This document shows, piece after piece, positions 1 through 11,017 of a stretch of DNA of 64,000 bases (position 1 is its first letter; each line of letters begins with the position of its first letter). The translations under genes were made by a program, and so were the position numbers. Source of the stretch: JAJXZJ01 sp050012855 (lineage in GTDB: Bacteria > Verrucomicrobiota > Verrucomicrobiia > Limisphaerales > J093); contig JBEKGJ010000020.1 in NCBI GenBank assembly GCA_050012855.1, positions 1 to 64,000 of the forward strand, written 5' to 3'. Under the pieces are notes generated by a model. That model did not search any database. It saw only the letters and a program-made list of their open reading frames with translations, and was not told where the DNA came from.

Positions 1-83
1 AGGAGGAGCTTGAAATCCAGCTCCGAAACCTGTTCGATCAACTCCGCGCCGGTAACCTGATTGATGAGTCAACGAAGGCCTGA
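1..83 (+). CDS. C-terminal end of an unidentified protein (partial)
   Basis: The frame starting at base 3 is open to a TGA at 81-83 and encodes 26 residues, beginning EELEIQLRNLFDQ and ending DESTKA. It is charged and looks like an amphipathic helix. The other two forward frames stop earlier or read as low-quality sequence. The gene begins before the window, so no family can be named. It converges on carA, leaving about 67 bp between the two stops. Confidence 0.5.
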   Translation, partial: EELEIQLRNLFDQLRAGNLIDESTKA

Positions 84-150
84 GGCAAAAACCCCCGGGT
101 TACCTTTTCATTTGAGTCAACGCGCCGGCGGCGCCGGTACCAGAGCCCAT

Positions 151-1311
151 TCATCCACGTTGCTGAACCAGATTCTGGAACTCGCCGAACAACGGCCCGG
201 AGTCATGCGGGCCGGGCGAAGCTTCCGGATGATACTGCACACAGAAGATGGGTTTGGTCCGATGGCGCAGGCCTTCCACCGTCTGGTCGTTTAAGTTGAC
301 GCGGTTGACCGTGACGTCCGACGGCAACGACGCCGGATCCACCGCGAACCCGTGGTTCTGCGAGGTGATTTCGATGCGACCGGTTTCGAGGTCCTTGACC
401 GGCTGGTTGGCGCCCCGATGGCCGAATTTGAGTTTGAAGGTGGTTCCGCCCAGCGCCTGGCCCAGGATCTGATGCCCCAGGCAGATGCCGAAAATGGGAA
501 TGCCATGCCGGACCAGATCCGCCACCGCCCGGACCGCGTAACCGAGCGCGGCGGGATCGCCCGGACCGTTGGAGAGGAAAATGCCGGCGGGCCGGTGCCG
601 CAACGCTTCCTCCGCCGGGGTGGCCGCCGGGACAACCGTCGTGCGGAAGCCATGCTGGCGGAGCCGCCGCAGGATGTTGTACTTGATGCCGAAATCATAG
701 GCGACGATCGGCACGTCCGCGGCCGGCAACGGTTGCCGCGCGCCCCGGCCATCGCTCTCCTCCGGGCCGACGACCAGCCGGAACGCGGCGCTGTGCTCAT
801 CGCGTTCATCCCAGGCGAACGTCTGCGGGTGGGTGACCTCCTTGACGTAGTCCACGCCGACCAGGCCGGGCCAGACGCGGGCCCGGGCGAGCGCCTCGTC
901 GCGCGACAGCCCTTCGGTGGAAATCAGGCCGTTCATCGCGCCGCGAACCCGGAGCTTCTTGGTCAGCGCGCGAGTGTCCACGCCTTGAATGCCGGGAATG
1001 CCGTTCTCCTCCAGGTAGGCGGGCAGCGATCCGTCGGCGCGCCAGTTGCTGACCACCGGCGAAACCTCGCGCACGACAAAGCCCGCGACATGCGGCCGCC
1101 AGGACTCGACATCGAGCGCATTGACGCCATAGTTGCCGATGTGGGGATAGGTCATCGTCACGATCTGTCCCTTGTAGGAGGGATCGGTGAGGATTTCCTG
1201 ATAGCCGGTCATGGAGGTGTTGAAGCACACCTCGCCACAGGCGGTGGCCCGGGCACCGAACGCCGTGCCGTCGAACACCGTGCCATCTTCAAGTGCCAGA
1301 ATCGCCTTCAT
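151..1311 (-). CDS. carA: Carbamoyl-phosphate synthase small (glutaminase) subunit
   Basis: 386 residues, normal for CarA. The protein hydrolyses glutamine and channels ammonia to the large subunit CarB for carbamoyl phosphate, the precursor of pyrimidines and arginine. The N-terminal half shows the CarA-specific pattern FNTSMTGYQEILTDPSY. The C-terminal half is a class I glutamine amidotransferase: the nucleophile cysteine lies in GICLGHQILGQALGG and the catalytic His/Glu in QYHPEASPGPHDS. The start MKAILALEDGTVF matches the usual CarA N-terminus. carB is not in the window. The gene shares orientation with pyrC, but a terminator at 1370-1401 separates it from the upstream genes, so it probably has its own promoter in 1312-1369. 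The function is secure. Confidence 0.97.
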   Translation of the reverse strand: MKAILALEDGTVFDGTAFGARATACGEVCFNTSMTGYQEILTDPSYKGQIVTMTYPHIGNYGVNALDVESWRPHVAGFVVREVSPVVSNWRADGSLPAYLEENGIPGIQGVDTRALTKKLRVRGAMNGLISTEGLSRDEALARARVWPGLVGVDYVKEVTHPQTFAWDERDEHSAAFRLVVGPEESDGRGARQPLPAADVPIVAYDFGIKYNILRRLRQHGFRTTVVPAATPAEEALRHRPAGIFLSNGPGDPAALGYAVRAVADLVRHGIPIFGICLGHQILGQALGGTTFKLKFGHRGANQPVKDLETGRIEITSQNHGFAVDPASLPSDVTVNRVNLNDQTVEGLRHRTKPIFCVQYHPEASPGPHDSGPLFGEFQNLVQQRG

Positions 1312-1369
1312 CGCATCAGCCGCCGCACGCGAGGGATGCTACGGTGGGACCGGGGCCGGTCAAGCGGTA

Positions 1370-1401
1370 AGCAAAAGGAGCGCAGCCGTGGCTGCGCTCC
1401 G
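1370..1401 (-). terminator. Rho-independent terminator after the thioredoxin-like gene
   Basis: GGAGCGCAGC (1378-1387) and GCTGCGCTCC (1392-1401) form a perfect 10-bp stem with a 4-nt loop. On the minus strand it is followed by TTTTGCTT, a short U-tract. It lies 29 bp past the stop of the gene at 1430-1867, so it should end transcription from the pyrC side before carA. Confidence 0.8.
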
Positions 1402-1429
1402 TGCCGTGGTGGCGGTCTGCCAGTCCCGG

Positions 1430-1867
1430 TTACTTCTTGAAGCCGTCAATTTTGGCGATGAAAGCCTTCGGGCCACCCTTGTCATAGCCTACCTGTCGCC
1501 CGACCTCCTTGCCGTCGGCGTTCAGCAAAACATAGGTGGGAAAGCCTTTGATCTCGTACTTCCCCTTGAGGGCCTTGTTGGCCTCTTTGAGGGCGTCGTC
1601 CTGAGGCTTGGCGTGCGGAAAATCAAGCAGTACCGGCACGAGGTTGGCCTTCGCGTATTGCGTGAACTCAGGGGTCGTGAGGACCTCCTTTTCGAATTTG
1701 ATGCACCAGGGGCACCAGTCGGAGCCGGTGAAGTCCAGCAGCACCAGCTTGTTCTCCTTTTTGGCCTGGGTTTGGGCCTTGGTGAGGTCCGTCGTCCAGT
1801 TCAGTTGAGCGGCGCCCAGACTCCCGATGGCCAGACCCGCGACGAGGGCAAACAGCAACTTTTTCAT
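1430..1867 (-). CDS. Secreted thioredoxin-fold protein
   Basis: 145 residues from the ATG at 1867. The open frame extends upstream to 1921, but the chosen start directly precedes a classic signal peptide (MKKLLFALVAGLAIGSLGAAQ). The mature part is a single thioredoxin-like domain with a WCPWC active site (about residues 51-55) and a cis-Pro-like GFPTYVLL segment, resembling the thioredoxin_7/DsbD-gamma-like families. It probably acts in the periplasm as a disulfide reductase or isomerase; the substrate is unknown. It lies 50 bp downstream of pyrC on the same strand and ends in the hairpin at 1370-1401. The fold call is secure, the exact role is not. Confidence 0.85.
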   Translation of the reverse strand: MKKLLFALVAGLAIGSLGAAQLNWTTDLTKAQTQAKKENKLVLLDFTGSDWCPWCIKFEKEVLTTPEFTQYAKANLVPVLLDFPHAKPQDDALKEANKALKGKYEIKGFPTYVLLNADGKEVGRQVGYDKGGPKAFIAKIDGFKK

Positions 1868-1917
1868 ACGTGTTCGATAGTGCGATGTTCGTTCGCTTCC
1901 CACCGGCGCTTTGCCGG

Positions 1918-3312
1918 TCAACCAAGTTTACCATCGGCGGGGCCGGCCGGCCAGACGATTTTGCCACCGACGATGGTGACCACCGGACGCCCTCGCAGCG
2001 GCCAGCCGAAGAAGGGGCTGTTGTGCGAGCGGCTGGCGGTGTCCTCGTGGCGCATCACCCAGTGGGCGTCAGGATCGAACACCGTCACATCGGCGTCTGC
2101 CCCGACGGCCAGGGTGCCCTTGGTTGCCAGTTTGAGCAGGCGGGCGGGGCCGGTGGTGAAGCGCTCGACTACGTCAGCCAACGGCATCAGGCCCGAGTGG
2201 TACAATCGCATCAAGGCCAGGGCGAGTTCCGTTTCCAGGCCGGTGATGCCGAACGGGGCGTAATCGAACTCGACCTCCTTCTCGTAGTTACAGTGCGGCG
2301 CATGATCGCTGGCCAGAATCTCGATCGTGCCGTCGGCAATGCCTTCCAGGACCGCTGCGCGATCACGGGCGGTGCGCAACGGCGGGTTCATCTTGAAATT
2401 GGTGTCGTAGGCGGGCCAGGCGGGGCGTTCATCCGCCGGGAGCGTCTCCGGCAACAAGCCGCGGCCGTCCTCACGCCAGAAGCTTTCGCTGCCGGCCAGC
2501 GCCGCATCCGTCAGCGTGAAATGATGAGGACACGCCTCGGCGGTGATGCGCACACCGCGGCGCCGGGCCTCGCGCAGCAGCCGCACGCTGTCCGCGGCGC
2601 TGATGTGCTGGCAGTGGACCCTCGCTCCGGTTCGTTCGGCCAGCAGGATGTTGCGCGCCACGATCATCTCCTCGCCCTCGGAGGGCCAGCCGCGCAGGCC
2701 CAGCATCGTGCTGTAGAAGCCCTCGTGCATCACGCCATCGCTTACCAGCGAGTAGTCCTGGCAGTGGTCCATGACCGGCAGGTCGAACATGGTCGCGTAC
2801 TCAAGGGCGCGCCGCATCAACTCGTGGTTCTGGATGCAATGGCCGTCGTCGGTGAGGGCCACGACCCCCGCGTTCTTCAATGAGCCGATGGTGGCCAGCT
2901 CCTCGCCGGCGATGCCTTTGCTGATCGCGCCGGCGACCAGCACGTTGACGACGCCGCGTTCCAGGGCCCGGTCACGAATCCAGGCCACGGTGCTGGGGTT
3001 GTCGATCGGTGGCACCGTGTTGGGCATGCACACGATCGAGGTGAAGCCGCCCTGGGCCGCCGCCGCCGTGCCGGTGGCAATGGTTTCCTTGAGGCTCTGC
3101 CCCGGCTCCCGGAGATGGACGTGCAGGTCAATCAAGCCCGGAGCGACCACGAGGCCGCGCACGTTCCGGCGGACAGCGTCCGCGGGTGCCGTGCGAGCCG
3201 CTTCGGCGCCCAATGCCGCCACGCGGCCCTCCACCAGCAGCACATCGGCAATCGCGTCCAGTTTCTGGCTGGGGTCCACGACCCGGCCCTGGCTGAGCAA
3301 CAGCGCGTTCAT
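1918..3312 (-). CDS. pyrC: Dihydroorotase (class I, multifunctional-type)
   Basis: 464 residues. It catalyses the reversible cyclisation of N-carbamoyl-L-aspartate to dihydroorotate, the third step of UMP synthesis. The amidohydrolase metal ligands are visible: DLHVHLREPGQ near residue 60, further histidines in the middle of the chain, and the catalytic Asp in SDHAPH. FAPFGITGLET-like sequence (here YAPFGITGLET) is typical of bacterial PyrC of this class. The start MNALLLSQGRVVDPSQ fits family N-termini. The usual partner pyrB is not upstream. It is followed by the thioredoxin-like gene, with carA beyond a terminator, so two pyrimidine genes are loosely clustered. Confidence 0.96.
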   Translation of the reverse strand: MNALLLSQGRVVDPSQKLDAIADVLLVEGRVAALGAEAARTAPADAVRRNVRGLVVAPGLIDLHVHLREPGQSLKETIATGTAAAAQGGFTSIVCMPNTVPPIDNPSTVAWIRDRALERGVVNVLVAGAISKGIAGEELATIGSLKNAGVVALTDDGHCIQNHELMRRALEYATMFDLPVMDHCQDYSLVSDGVMHEGFYSTMLGLRGWPSEGEEMIVARNILLAERTGARVHCQHISAADSVRLLREARRRGVRITAEACPHHFTLTDAALAGSESFWREDGRGLLPETLPADERPAWPAYDTNFKMNPPLRTARDRAAVLEGIADGTIEILASDHAPHCNYEKEVEFDYAPFGITGLETELALALMRLYHSGLMPLADVVERFTTGPARLLKLATKGTLAVGADADVTVFDPDAHWVMRHEDTASRSHNSPFFGWPLRGRPVVTIVGGKIVWPAGPADGKLG

Positions 3313-3405
3313 CGGGATTAAAGCAATACAATTTCCGGCCCGCTCGGGGCGAGCAAAAACTCGCGGTTCACCATCACCGGAGCCGCCGGGATCAGGGCGT
3401 GGAGA

Positions 3406-4440
3406 TCAGGCCGCCGCCGGCAGCCGTCGCCAGTAGGCAATCCGGCCCGGATTCCAGAAGCAGGCGGCGATGTCGCCGTTGGCCAGCCAGATGGCGTCGT
3501 GCGGGTGCGCGAAGCCGTGCGCGCCGAGGAGTTTTCCCGCCTCGATCACGGAAACGACCCGGTTGTCCTTGTCGAGGATGACCAGCGGTCCGTTGAGGTC
3601 CGGGACCAGCACGTGGTCGCCCCAGATGTCGGCGTTGCAGGGCGCGGTGATTTCCTTCGCCTCGATGGTGCTGTGGTAAGACCCGTTGACGGTGCAATAT
3701 TCGAGCCGCTTGTTGCCGCGGTCGGCGGTCAGGAGCAGCTTGCGCCGCGGATCGTACGTGATGCCGTGCGGGCAGTTGAGTTCGCCGTGGGCCGCGCCCA
3801 GACCGCCCCATGATTTGCCGGCATAAATCCCGTCGGCCGGGTTCAATTCGTGGATCATGCTGCTTCCGTAGCCATCGGCCACCACCACGCGCTCCCGCTC
3901 CGGGGGCACCACCGCATCCGTCGGCTTGTAATGGCCCATCTGCGCCGACCATTTCTGTGTCCACAAGACCTGGCCATCGAGCGTGGTCTTGTGGACGGTC
4001 GCGTCGTTGTTCGCATGGTAGAGCACCGCCTTCCCATCCGGAGCGATGTGAATGTTCAACCCATGAGGCACGCCCTGGGCGAGCGCATTGTCGTGGCCGA
4101 GCAGGACCGGGTGGGTGCCATCGGGATTAAACCGGACCAGACAGCGGGTGTCAGGCTCGACGGCTTCCGGTTCGAACGTGAAGAAAATATTGCCGGCGGT
4201 GTCGCGGCACAGGCCGTGGCCGTTCTTCATCTTCACCTCGGGCGGGAGCTTGAGCCTGGCCGGGACGTATTCGTAGCGGAACTCGCCGGCGCCGCTGATG
4301 ATCGGCCCGATGGGCAGGGGCGCATCCGCGGCCGCCAGCTCGAACGTGTGGTCAGGGAAATGATGGTGCGGATGGGCGTGCGCGGCCAGCCCGCCGGCGG
4401 CGAACGACGCGGTGGTGAAGATGAATCCTCGGCGATTCAT
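3406..4440 (-). CDS. Tat-exported NHL/beta-propeller protein
   Basis: 344 residues. The N-terminus MNRRGFIFTTASFAAGG has the twin-arginine motif, a hydrophobic core and a likely cleavage site after AHA. The rest carries repeated blade-like segments (for example GLCRDTAGNIFFTF, HGLNIHIAPDGKAVLYH, DRGNKRLEYC) as in NHL-repeat or 6-bladed propeller proteins. Several His residues follow the signal (AHPHHHF). It starts 7 bp after the stop of the upstream cytochrome fusion gene and is the last gene of the run that starts near 10.9 kb, so it is probably a periplasmic partner of that oxidoreductase/degradation operon. The substrate cannot be told from sequence. Confidence 0.75.
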   Translation of the reverse strand: MNRRGFIFTTASFAAGGLAAHAHPHHHFPDHTFELAAADAPLPIGPIISGAGEFRYEYVPARLKLPPEVKMKNGHGLCRDTAGNIFFTFEPEAVEPDTRCLVRFNPDGTHPVLLGHDNALAQGVPHGLNIHIAPDGKAVLYHANNDATVHKTTLDGQVLWTQKWSAQMGHYKPTDAVVPPERERVVVADGYGSSMIHELNPADGIYAGKSWGGLGAAHGELNCPHGITYDPRRKLLLTADRGNKRLEYCTVNGSYHSTIEAKEITAPCNADIWGDHVLVPDLNGPLVILDKDNRVVSVIEAGKLLGAHGFAHPHDAIWLANGDIAACFWNPGRIAYWRRLPAAA

Positions 4441-4447
4441 GGAGTGG

Positions 4448-6097
4448 CTATCGGGGTGTTGGGTTGTTGGCAGCGGGGAGGTTCAGCCTGGCAAGGAACG
4501 GCCGCGGGTCCTTTTGGAACTTCGCCTTGCACCGGTCACAGCAAAACGCGACCAACTGGCCCGCGTAAAAAACCGTTTTTGCAGGGTCGGCCGGCGTCCC
4601 GGTGACCGGACACGCGGTGTTGACAGGTTTGACGGCGGCGGTCGTGTTGGTCGGCTCAGCGACGCCCGTATCCACCGTCATCGCCTGGTCCTTGATCTTC
4701 GCCTTGAGCTGCTCAATTTCCTCGCGCCACTGCTGGGTTTGTTGGGGATCAAGTTTCGCGCTGGCGAAGGCCCGGGCCGCCTCCGGGGTGACGTGAGTTT
4801 GCCAGAGATAGAGCTGCTTGAGTTTGGGCAGATGTTGGAGGGCGGCGAGGCCGGTGTCGGTTACGGCCGTGCCATAAAGATTCAAGTAATCCAGTTCGGT
4901 CAGGGTCGCGAGCTGGGCGAGTCCCGCATCGCTCACTGCCGTGCGCTCCAGGTGCAGGCGGGCGAGGTGGGGCATGGTGGCGACGGAACCCAGGCCCGCG
5001 TCCGTCACCCGCGTGCCGCCGAGGTCGAGCCACCGGAGGTTCAGTGCGATGGGGGCCAGGCGGGCCAGGGCGGCGTCATCGAAGTTGGTGCGGGCCAGGC
5101 TGGCATTGGCCTGAAGCCACGGCGCGTTCGGCGAGAGCGGGGTGATCACAATGTCCAGTTCGTCCGCGAGTTGTCCGGCAATGGCCTGCACCTCGCGCAA
5201 CGGCCGGGCCGGGGCCAACTTGGCGGTGGTCGGTGCCAGGCCAAACCGCTGCTCGAGAATTTGGAGGATGGCCGCGGGCGGCCGCAGCTCGCTGACCTTG
5301 GCGTCCTCGGGCGCGCCGGCGTCAATCCACCACTGGAGCAGCGCGACGTCGTCCACGGATGGCTGCGGTTTGCCCTCCGGCGGCATGTGGTCCTCATTCT
5401 CGGGCGGCAGCTTAATGCGGCGGATCAGGGTGCTTTCGCCCGACTTGCCGGCCACCATGACGGCGCCATGCTCGCTGCCCCGGCGCAATGCCGCGGGCGT
5501 ATCGAGCCGCAGGCCCGCCTTGGCCTTCGCCGGTCCGTGGCAGGAGAGGCAATTAGGTTCGAGAATCGGCGCAATCACCCCGCTGAATACCGGCGTTTCG
5601 GCGAGACTGGCCGGCTTGCTCGCGGTTGCCGGGGCTGGCCGGGCTGGTCCGCCGAACCAGTTGCGGACCGGTGTGGGCGCGTAGCGGACGAGGTAATCGC
5701 TGCCGTGCGTGAGCGAGCCGCCGAAATGGCTGGCGACGACGAGCGCGGCCACGGTGACCGCGAGGCAAAGACGATAAAGCCGATGGCAGTCGCAGCGGTA
5801 AAGCAGCGCGGCCAGCAGGCAGGCCGCCGCGGTGCCCAGGCCGGTCCATTTGTGCCATTGCAGCAGATGCGGGTCGTAACCGCCCGCGTGCGAAAGCAGC
5901 CAGCCACAGCCGGCGGCGCCCGCCGCGGCCGGCACCGCCAGGGCCAGGACCCAGCCGGCGGCGGCGTTGGCCTCGCGCCGGCCCGTCCAGCGCGCGATCA
6001 GTTCGAGCGCCGCCAGCAAGAGGACGAAGCCGATCGGCAGATGCACCAGCAGCGGATGCAATCGGCCGATGAAGAGGCTGAAATCGGAGGCCGTCAT
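4448..6097 (-). CDS. Membrane-anchored DUF2231 / planctomycete cytochrome c / LRR / YHS-like fusion
   Basis: 549 residues in four parts. Residues 1-150 hold about five hydrophobic helices beginning FIGRLHPLLVHLPIGF, the DUF2231 signature. Around 170-260 is a planctomycete-type cytochrome c domain with the haem motif CLSCHG, AGLRLDTPAAL and the MPPEGKPQP axial-ligand region. About 320-430 are leucine-rich repeats of the T-x-VTDAGL type. The last 60 residues have CPVTG and FCCDRCKAKFQKDP, like a YHS metal-binding domain. It is probably an inner-membrane electron-transfer or sensor component with its haem outside. It lies 91 bp after the DUF1501 gene. Domain assignment is good; the physiological role is inference. 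Confidence 0.82.
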   Translation of the reverse strand: MTASDFSLFIGRLHPLLVHLPIGFVLLLAALELIARWTGRREANAAAGWVLALAVPAAAGAAGCGWLLSHAGGYDPHLLQWHKWTGLGTAAACLLAALLYRCDCHRLYRLCLAVTVAALVVASHFGGSLTHGSDYLVRYAPTPVRNWFGGPARPAPATASKPASLAETPVFSGVIAPILEPNCLSCHGPAKAKAGLRLDTPAALRRGSEHGAVMVAGKSGESTLIRRIKLPPENEDHMPPEGKPQPSVDDVALLQWWIDAGAPEDAKVSELRPPAAILQILEQRFGLAPTTAKLAPARPLREVQAIAGQLADELDIVITPLSPNAPWLQANASLARTNFDDAALARLAPIALNLRWLDLGGTRVTDAGLGSVATMPHLARLHLERTAVSDAGLAQLATLTELDYLNLYGTAVTDTGLAALQHLPKLKQLYLWQTHVTPEAARAFASAKLDPQQTQQWREEIEQLKAKIKDQAMTVDTGVAEPTNTTAAVKPVNTACPVTGTPADPAKTVFYAGQLVAFCCDRCKAKFQKDPRPFLARLNLPAANNPTPR

Positions 6098-6188
6098 GCG
6101 TGAACGGTGCGAGGGTGGCCGCGCCGCATCGGAGGGCGGTCGGTGGAGGTGAAAGGCCCGGCCTCGCCGTGGGGTTTCATGTGGATGG

Positions 6189-7664
<1,476 letters not shown>

Positions 7665-7667
7665 GGT

Positions 7668-10600
7668 TCAATTCTTGGTGAGTACTTCATCGAGGTTGAG
7701 CAGGAGGTTGGCGACCATCGTGTAGGCGGCGAGTTCGTCGGCGGGCACATCGTCGGGGACCTTAAATTCGCCCACACTGACCGCCTGGCGGGCGGCTTCA
7801 GGATTGGCGGCGAAGAGCGTCCGCTCCGCGGCGAGATTCTGGGCGAGCACGGCACACTCCTCGCTGCCGGGCGGCCGCGCGGTCACGAGCCGGAACCCGT
7901 AGCGCAGGCGGTCGCCGTCGCTCTTTCCACCGTTGTGAAGCATCCGGTAGCCTAGCTGGCGCGCCGCCTCGAAGTAGGTCACGTCATTCATCGTGAGCAA
8001 CGCCTGAAGCGGCGTGTTGGTGCGCTCGCGCCGGACGCGGCATTGCTCCCGCGACGGGGCGTCGAACGTGGTCATTTCGGGCGGCGCGGCGGTGCGCTTC
8101 CAGAACAAATACAAGCTGCGGCGGTAGAGCGCGTCGCCATGGTCCTGAACGTACTTCGCCGTGTTGCTTGTGGTGTAGCCGACGGCCTCCCAGATGCCGG
8201 AGGGCTGGTAGGAGCGCACCGCATGACCGCCCATTTCGAAGTTCAGCAGTCCGCCGAGGAACAGGGCGCTGTCGCGCAACGCCTCCGCATCGAGCCGGTA
8301 GCGCGGTCCGCGTGCCAGCAGGCGGTTCTCGGGATCGAGCCGCGCCAGTTCGGGCGTCACCCGCGAGTCCTGGCGATACGTCGCTGACGTGACCAGCAGG
8401 CGGACGAAGCGCTTGGTTTCCCAGCCGCTGGCGACGAAATCGGTGGCGAGCCAGTCGAGCAGTTCCGGATGCGACGGCCATTCGCCGCGCGTGCCAAAGT
8501 CCTCCGCTGTCTTGACGATCCCGGTGCCGAAGAACTGCTGCCAGAAGCGGTTGACGGTGACGCGCGCCGTGAGCGGGTGCTGCGGCTTGACCAGCCACTT
8601 CGCGAACGTGAGCCGGTTGGTCACCTCCCCCGGCGGCAACGGGGGCAGGATGGCCGGCACACCGGGGCCGACGAGCTCGCCATGCTTGTCGTACTGGCCG
8701 CGAATCAGGACCCAGGCCGGCCGCGGCTGGTCCAGTTCCTTGGAGATCAGCGTGGCCGGAATGGCCTGGTCGAGCGCCTCGCGCTGCGCGCGGACGCTCT
8801 TGAGTTCGGCGCGCAACGGCGCGAGGCCGGATTGAGGATCGTCGTAAGCGGCGAGCAGGTAGTGCTCCCGCAATTTCTGCTGCTCGGCGTCGCTCCGTTT
8901 GGCCGGGTCCGTTTTGAGCAATTCCTTGATTGCGCCCGGGAGCGCCGCGCCGTCTCCGGCTTCGCGCTCCAGCTTCGCCCAAGCTGCGAAGGACCAAGCC
9001 GGGTCCGTGGCCGGGTCATTGACTGACACCCGGCCGGCCTGATCCCAAAAGGCCGTGCCGTCGAACTGGGTGAACGCCAGGCCGGCGATCTTCGTGTCCG
9101 GGCGCAGTTCCAGCCGGGCGACGTCCACTTCGAGCCGCACCCATTTCCCGGTTTGCGGGAGCGGTCCCATCTGAACCTTTTCGACCGTGCCCTTCTGTCC
9201 GTAAGCAATGGCGTCAGGATCGCCCCAGTTGGCCCGCCGGCTCCATCCATCCACATGAAACTGCAACATAACCGCGCGCGGCGGGTCCTGGGGATCGAGA
9301 TAGACGTTCGCAAACAATCGGTCGCCCGCGGCAACGACCACCGGCGCGTCTTTGACCGTAAAGAAAACCTGATGCAGGCCCTTGCCCGTGCGGCGCAGCG
9401 CCCGCTCGCCGCTCAAGACCGGGCCGGCATCGCGCCTGATCCACTGATAGGGCGCATTACCGGGATTGATTTGAACGTCGGCCCCCGCCGGAAAGTCGTC
9501 GTCCACCCAGACCATCTCCTTGGGCTCCGTTTTCGGCGCGTTGGTGGCGAGCGCGGGATCATGATAATCCAGCTTCGCCACCATTTCGTGCAGCCGGCGA
9601 TCGAGCTGGGCCAGGCGGCCATCGAACTCCTCGAGCTGCTGGGTTTGCTGCGGCGAGGGAAGTTTCAGCGTCGGCGGCGGCAGCAGCGCGTTCCCGTCCA
9701 TCGCGTTTTCGGCGATGTTATTGAAGATGGAGAAGACCTGGTAAAATTCTTTCTGCGAAATGGGGTCGAGCTTGTGGTCGTGGCAGACGGCGCAACCCAT
9801 CGTTAGTCCCATAAACGCGGTGGAACTCGTCTCGACCCGGTCCACGGCGTAGCGGACCTGGAATTCCTCGTCAATCGCGCCGCCTTCACTGGTCGAGACA
9901 TTGCAGCGGTTGAAGCCCGAGGCGACCAACTGTTCACGCGTAGGCTGGGGCAGCAGATCGCCGGCAAGCTGCCAGATGATGAATTGATCGTAGGGCAGGT
10001 TCTGGTTGAAGGCGCTCACGACCCAATCGCGGTAGGGCCACATTGCGCGTTCGTTGTCGAGGTGCAACCCGTGCGTGTCGCCGTAGCGCGTCACGTCCAG
10101 CCAGCAGCGCGCCATTTGTTCGCCGTATCGCGGCGAGGTCAGCAACCGGTCCACGACCCGCTCGTAGGCGTCGGGCCGGGTGTCCGCGAGGAACGCGTCC
10201 ACCTCCTCCAGCGTGGGCGGCAGGCCGGTCAGATCGAACGTCACCCGGCGGATCAGGGTTTCCTTGGGTGCTTCCGGGGACGGCTTGAGCTGCTTGGATT
10301 CCAGGGTGGCGAGGATGAACCGGTCGAGATCATTCCGCGGCCAGTCAGCCTGGCGAATGGGCGGTGGGCCGGAGTGGACCGGCGGTTCGAAGGCCCAGTG
10401 CTTCTGATAAACGGCGCCTTGCTCGATCCAGCGGCCGAGCAAGGCGATCTGCTCCGGCTTGAGCTGCTTTCCAGAGTCGCGTGGCGGCATGTGGACGGCA
10501 GGATCGCTCGCGTTGATCCGCCGCCAGAGGTCGCTGTCGGCCAGACTGGCCGCCTTCACCGCCTGCCGGCCGTCATGCACCGCCGTGGCCCCCTCGGCCG

Positions 10601-10874
10601 TGTCGAGCCGCAACCCGGCTTTGCGCTTGTTGGCATCGAGGCCGTGGCAGGTGAAACAGTTGTCCGACAGAACCGGGCGGATGTGCTGGTTGAACTGGAC
10701 CCGCTCGGGAAGTGCTGGCGCGTCACCGGCCAGCGCCGGGGAAGCAGCCAGCAACACACCCGCCAGCCAGCCCAAGCTGGGACAGGCCAGGATGCGATTT
10801 CGCCGGGCAAACCGGCCTGATCCCCGGCGCGGCGGCGGAATGTGCCGCCGCGCCGGGAGGGCGTCCTTGGTCAT
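7668..10874 (-). CDS. Planctomycete-type PSD1 cytochrome (DUF1549/DUF1553)
   Basis: About 1068 residues from ATG 10874 (ATG 10892 is also possible). The open frame runs to 11909 but that extension is antisense-frame sequence of the neighbouring MFS gene. After a signal region (LACPSLGWLAGVLLAASPALAG) comes a haem-binding segment NCFTCHGLDANKRKAGLRLD, a PSCyt2/DUF1549 domain with a second CAVCHDHK motif, a central insert resembling a carbohydrate-binding beta-sandwich, then DUF1553 (LTARVTVNRFWQQFFGTGIV, RRSLYLFWKRT). The family is thought to be periplasmic and linked to degradation of complex organic matter. It is followed at once by its usual partner DUF1501. Confidence 0.88.
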   Translation of the reverse strand: MTKDALPARRHIPPPRRGSGRFARRNRILACPSLGWLAGVLLAASPALAGDAPALPERVQFNQHIRPVLSDNCFTCHGLDANKRKAGLRLDTAEGATAVHDGRQAVKAASLADSDLWRRINASDPAVHMPPRDSGKQLKPEQIALLGRWIEQGAVYQKHWAFEPPVHSGPPPIRQADWPRNDLDRFILATLESKQLKPSPEAPKETLIRRVTFDLTGLPPTLEEVDAFLADTRPDAYERVVDRLLTSPRYGEQMARCWLDVTRYGDTHGLHLDNERAMWPYRDWVVSAFNQNLPYDQFIIWQLAGDLLPQPTREQLVASGFNRCNVSTSEGGAIDEEFQVRYAVDRVETSSTAFMGLTMGCAVCHDHKLDPISQKEFYQVFSIFNNIAENAMDGNALLPPPTLKLPSPQQTQQLEEFDGRLAQLDRRLHEMVAKLDYHDPALATNAPKTEPKEMVWVDDDFPAGADVQINPGNAPYQWIRRDAGPVLSGERALRRTGKGLHQVFFTVKDAPVVVAAGDRLFANVYLDPQDPPRAVMLQFHVDGWSRRANWGDPDAIAYGQKGTVEKVQMGPLPQTGKWVRLEVDVARLELRPDTKIAGLAFTQFDGTAFWDQAGRVSVNDPATDPAWSFAAWAKLEREAGDGAALPGAIKELLKTDPAKRSDAEQQKLREHYLLAAYDDPQSGLAPLRAELKSVRAQREALDQAIPATLISKELDQPRPAWVLIRGQYDKHGELVGPGVPAILPPLPPGEVTNRLTFAKWLVKPQHPLTARVTVNRFWQQFFGTGIVKTAEDFGTRGEWPSHPELLDWLATDFVASGWETKRFVRLLVTSATYRQDSRVTPELARLDPENRLLARGPRYRLDAEALRDSALFLGGLLNFEMGGHAVRSYQPSGIWEAVGYTTSNTAKYVQDHGDALYRRSLYLFWKRTAAPPEMTTFDAPSREQCRVRRERTNTPLQALLTMNDVTYFEAARQLGYRMLHNGGKSDGDRLRYGFRLVTARPPGSEECAVLAQNLAAERTLFAANPEAARQAVSVGEFKVPDDVPADELAAYTMVANLLLNLDEVLTKN

Positions 10875-11017
10875 GCCGGTGCGTGCTGCCATCGGGTGAT
10901 GGTTTGTATGCCGCAATTTACTCGTCCACATCAATTCGACAAGCTGAAAGACGGAATTAGCGCGGCAATTGTTCAATGCGCGCCGGTGCGGCGCTCCGGG
11001 CGGGGCGGGGCGTCCGC

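Noticed and set aside
352..1440. Long plus-strand open frame across carA
   Set aside because: It is the antisense shadow of carA; high GC keeps the frame open and it matches no family.
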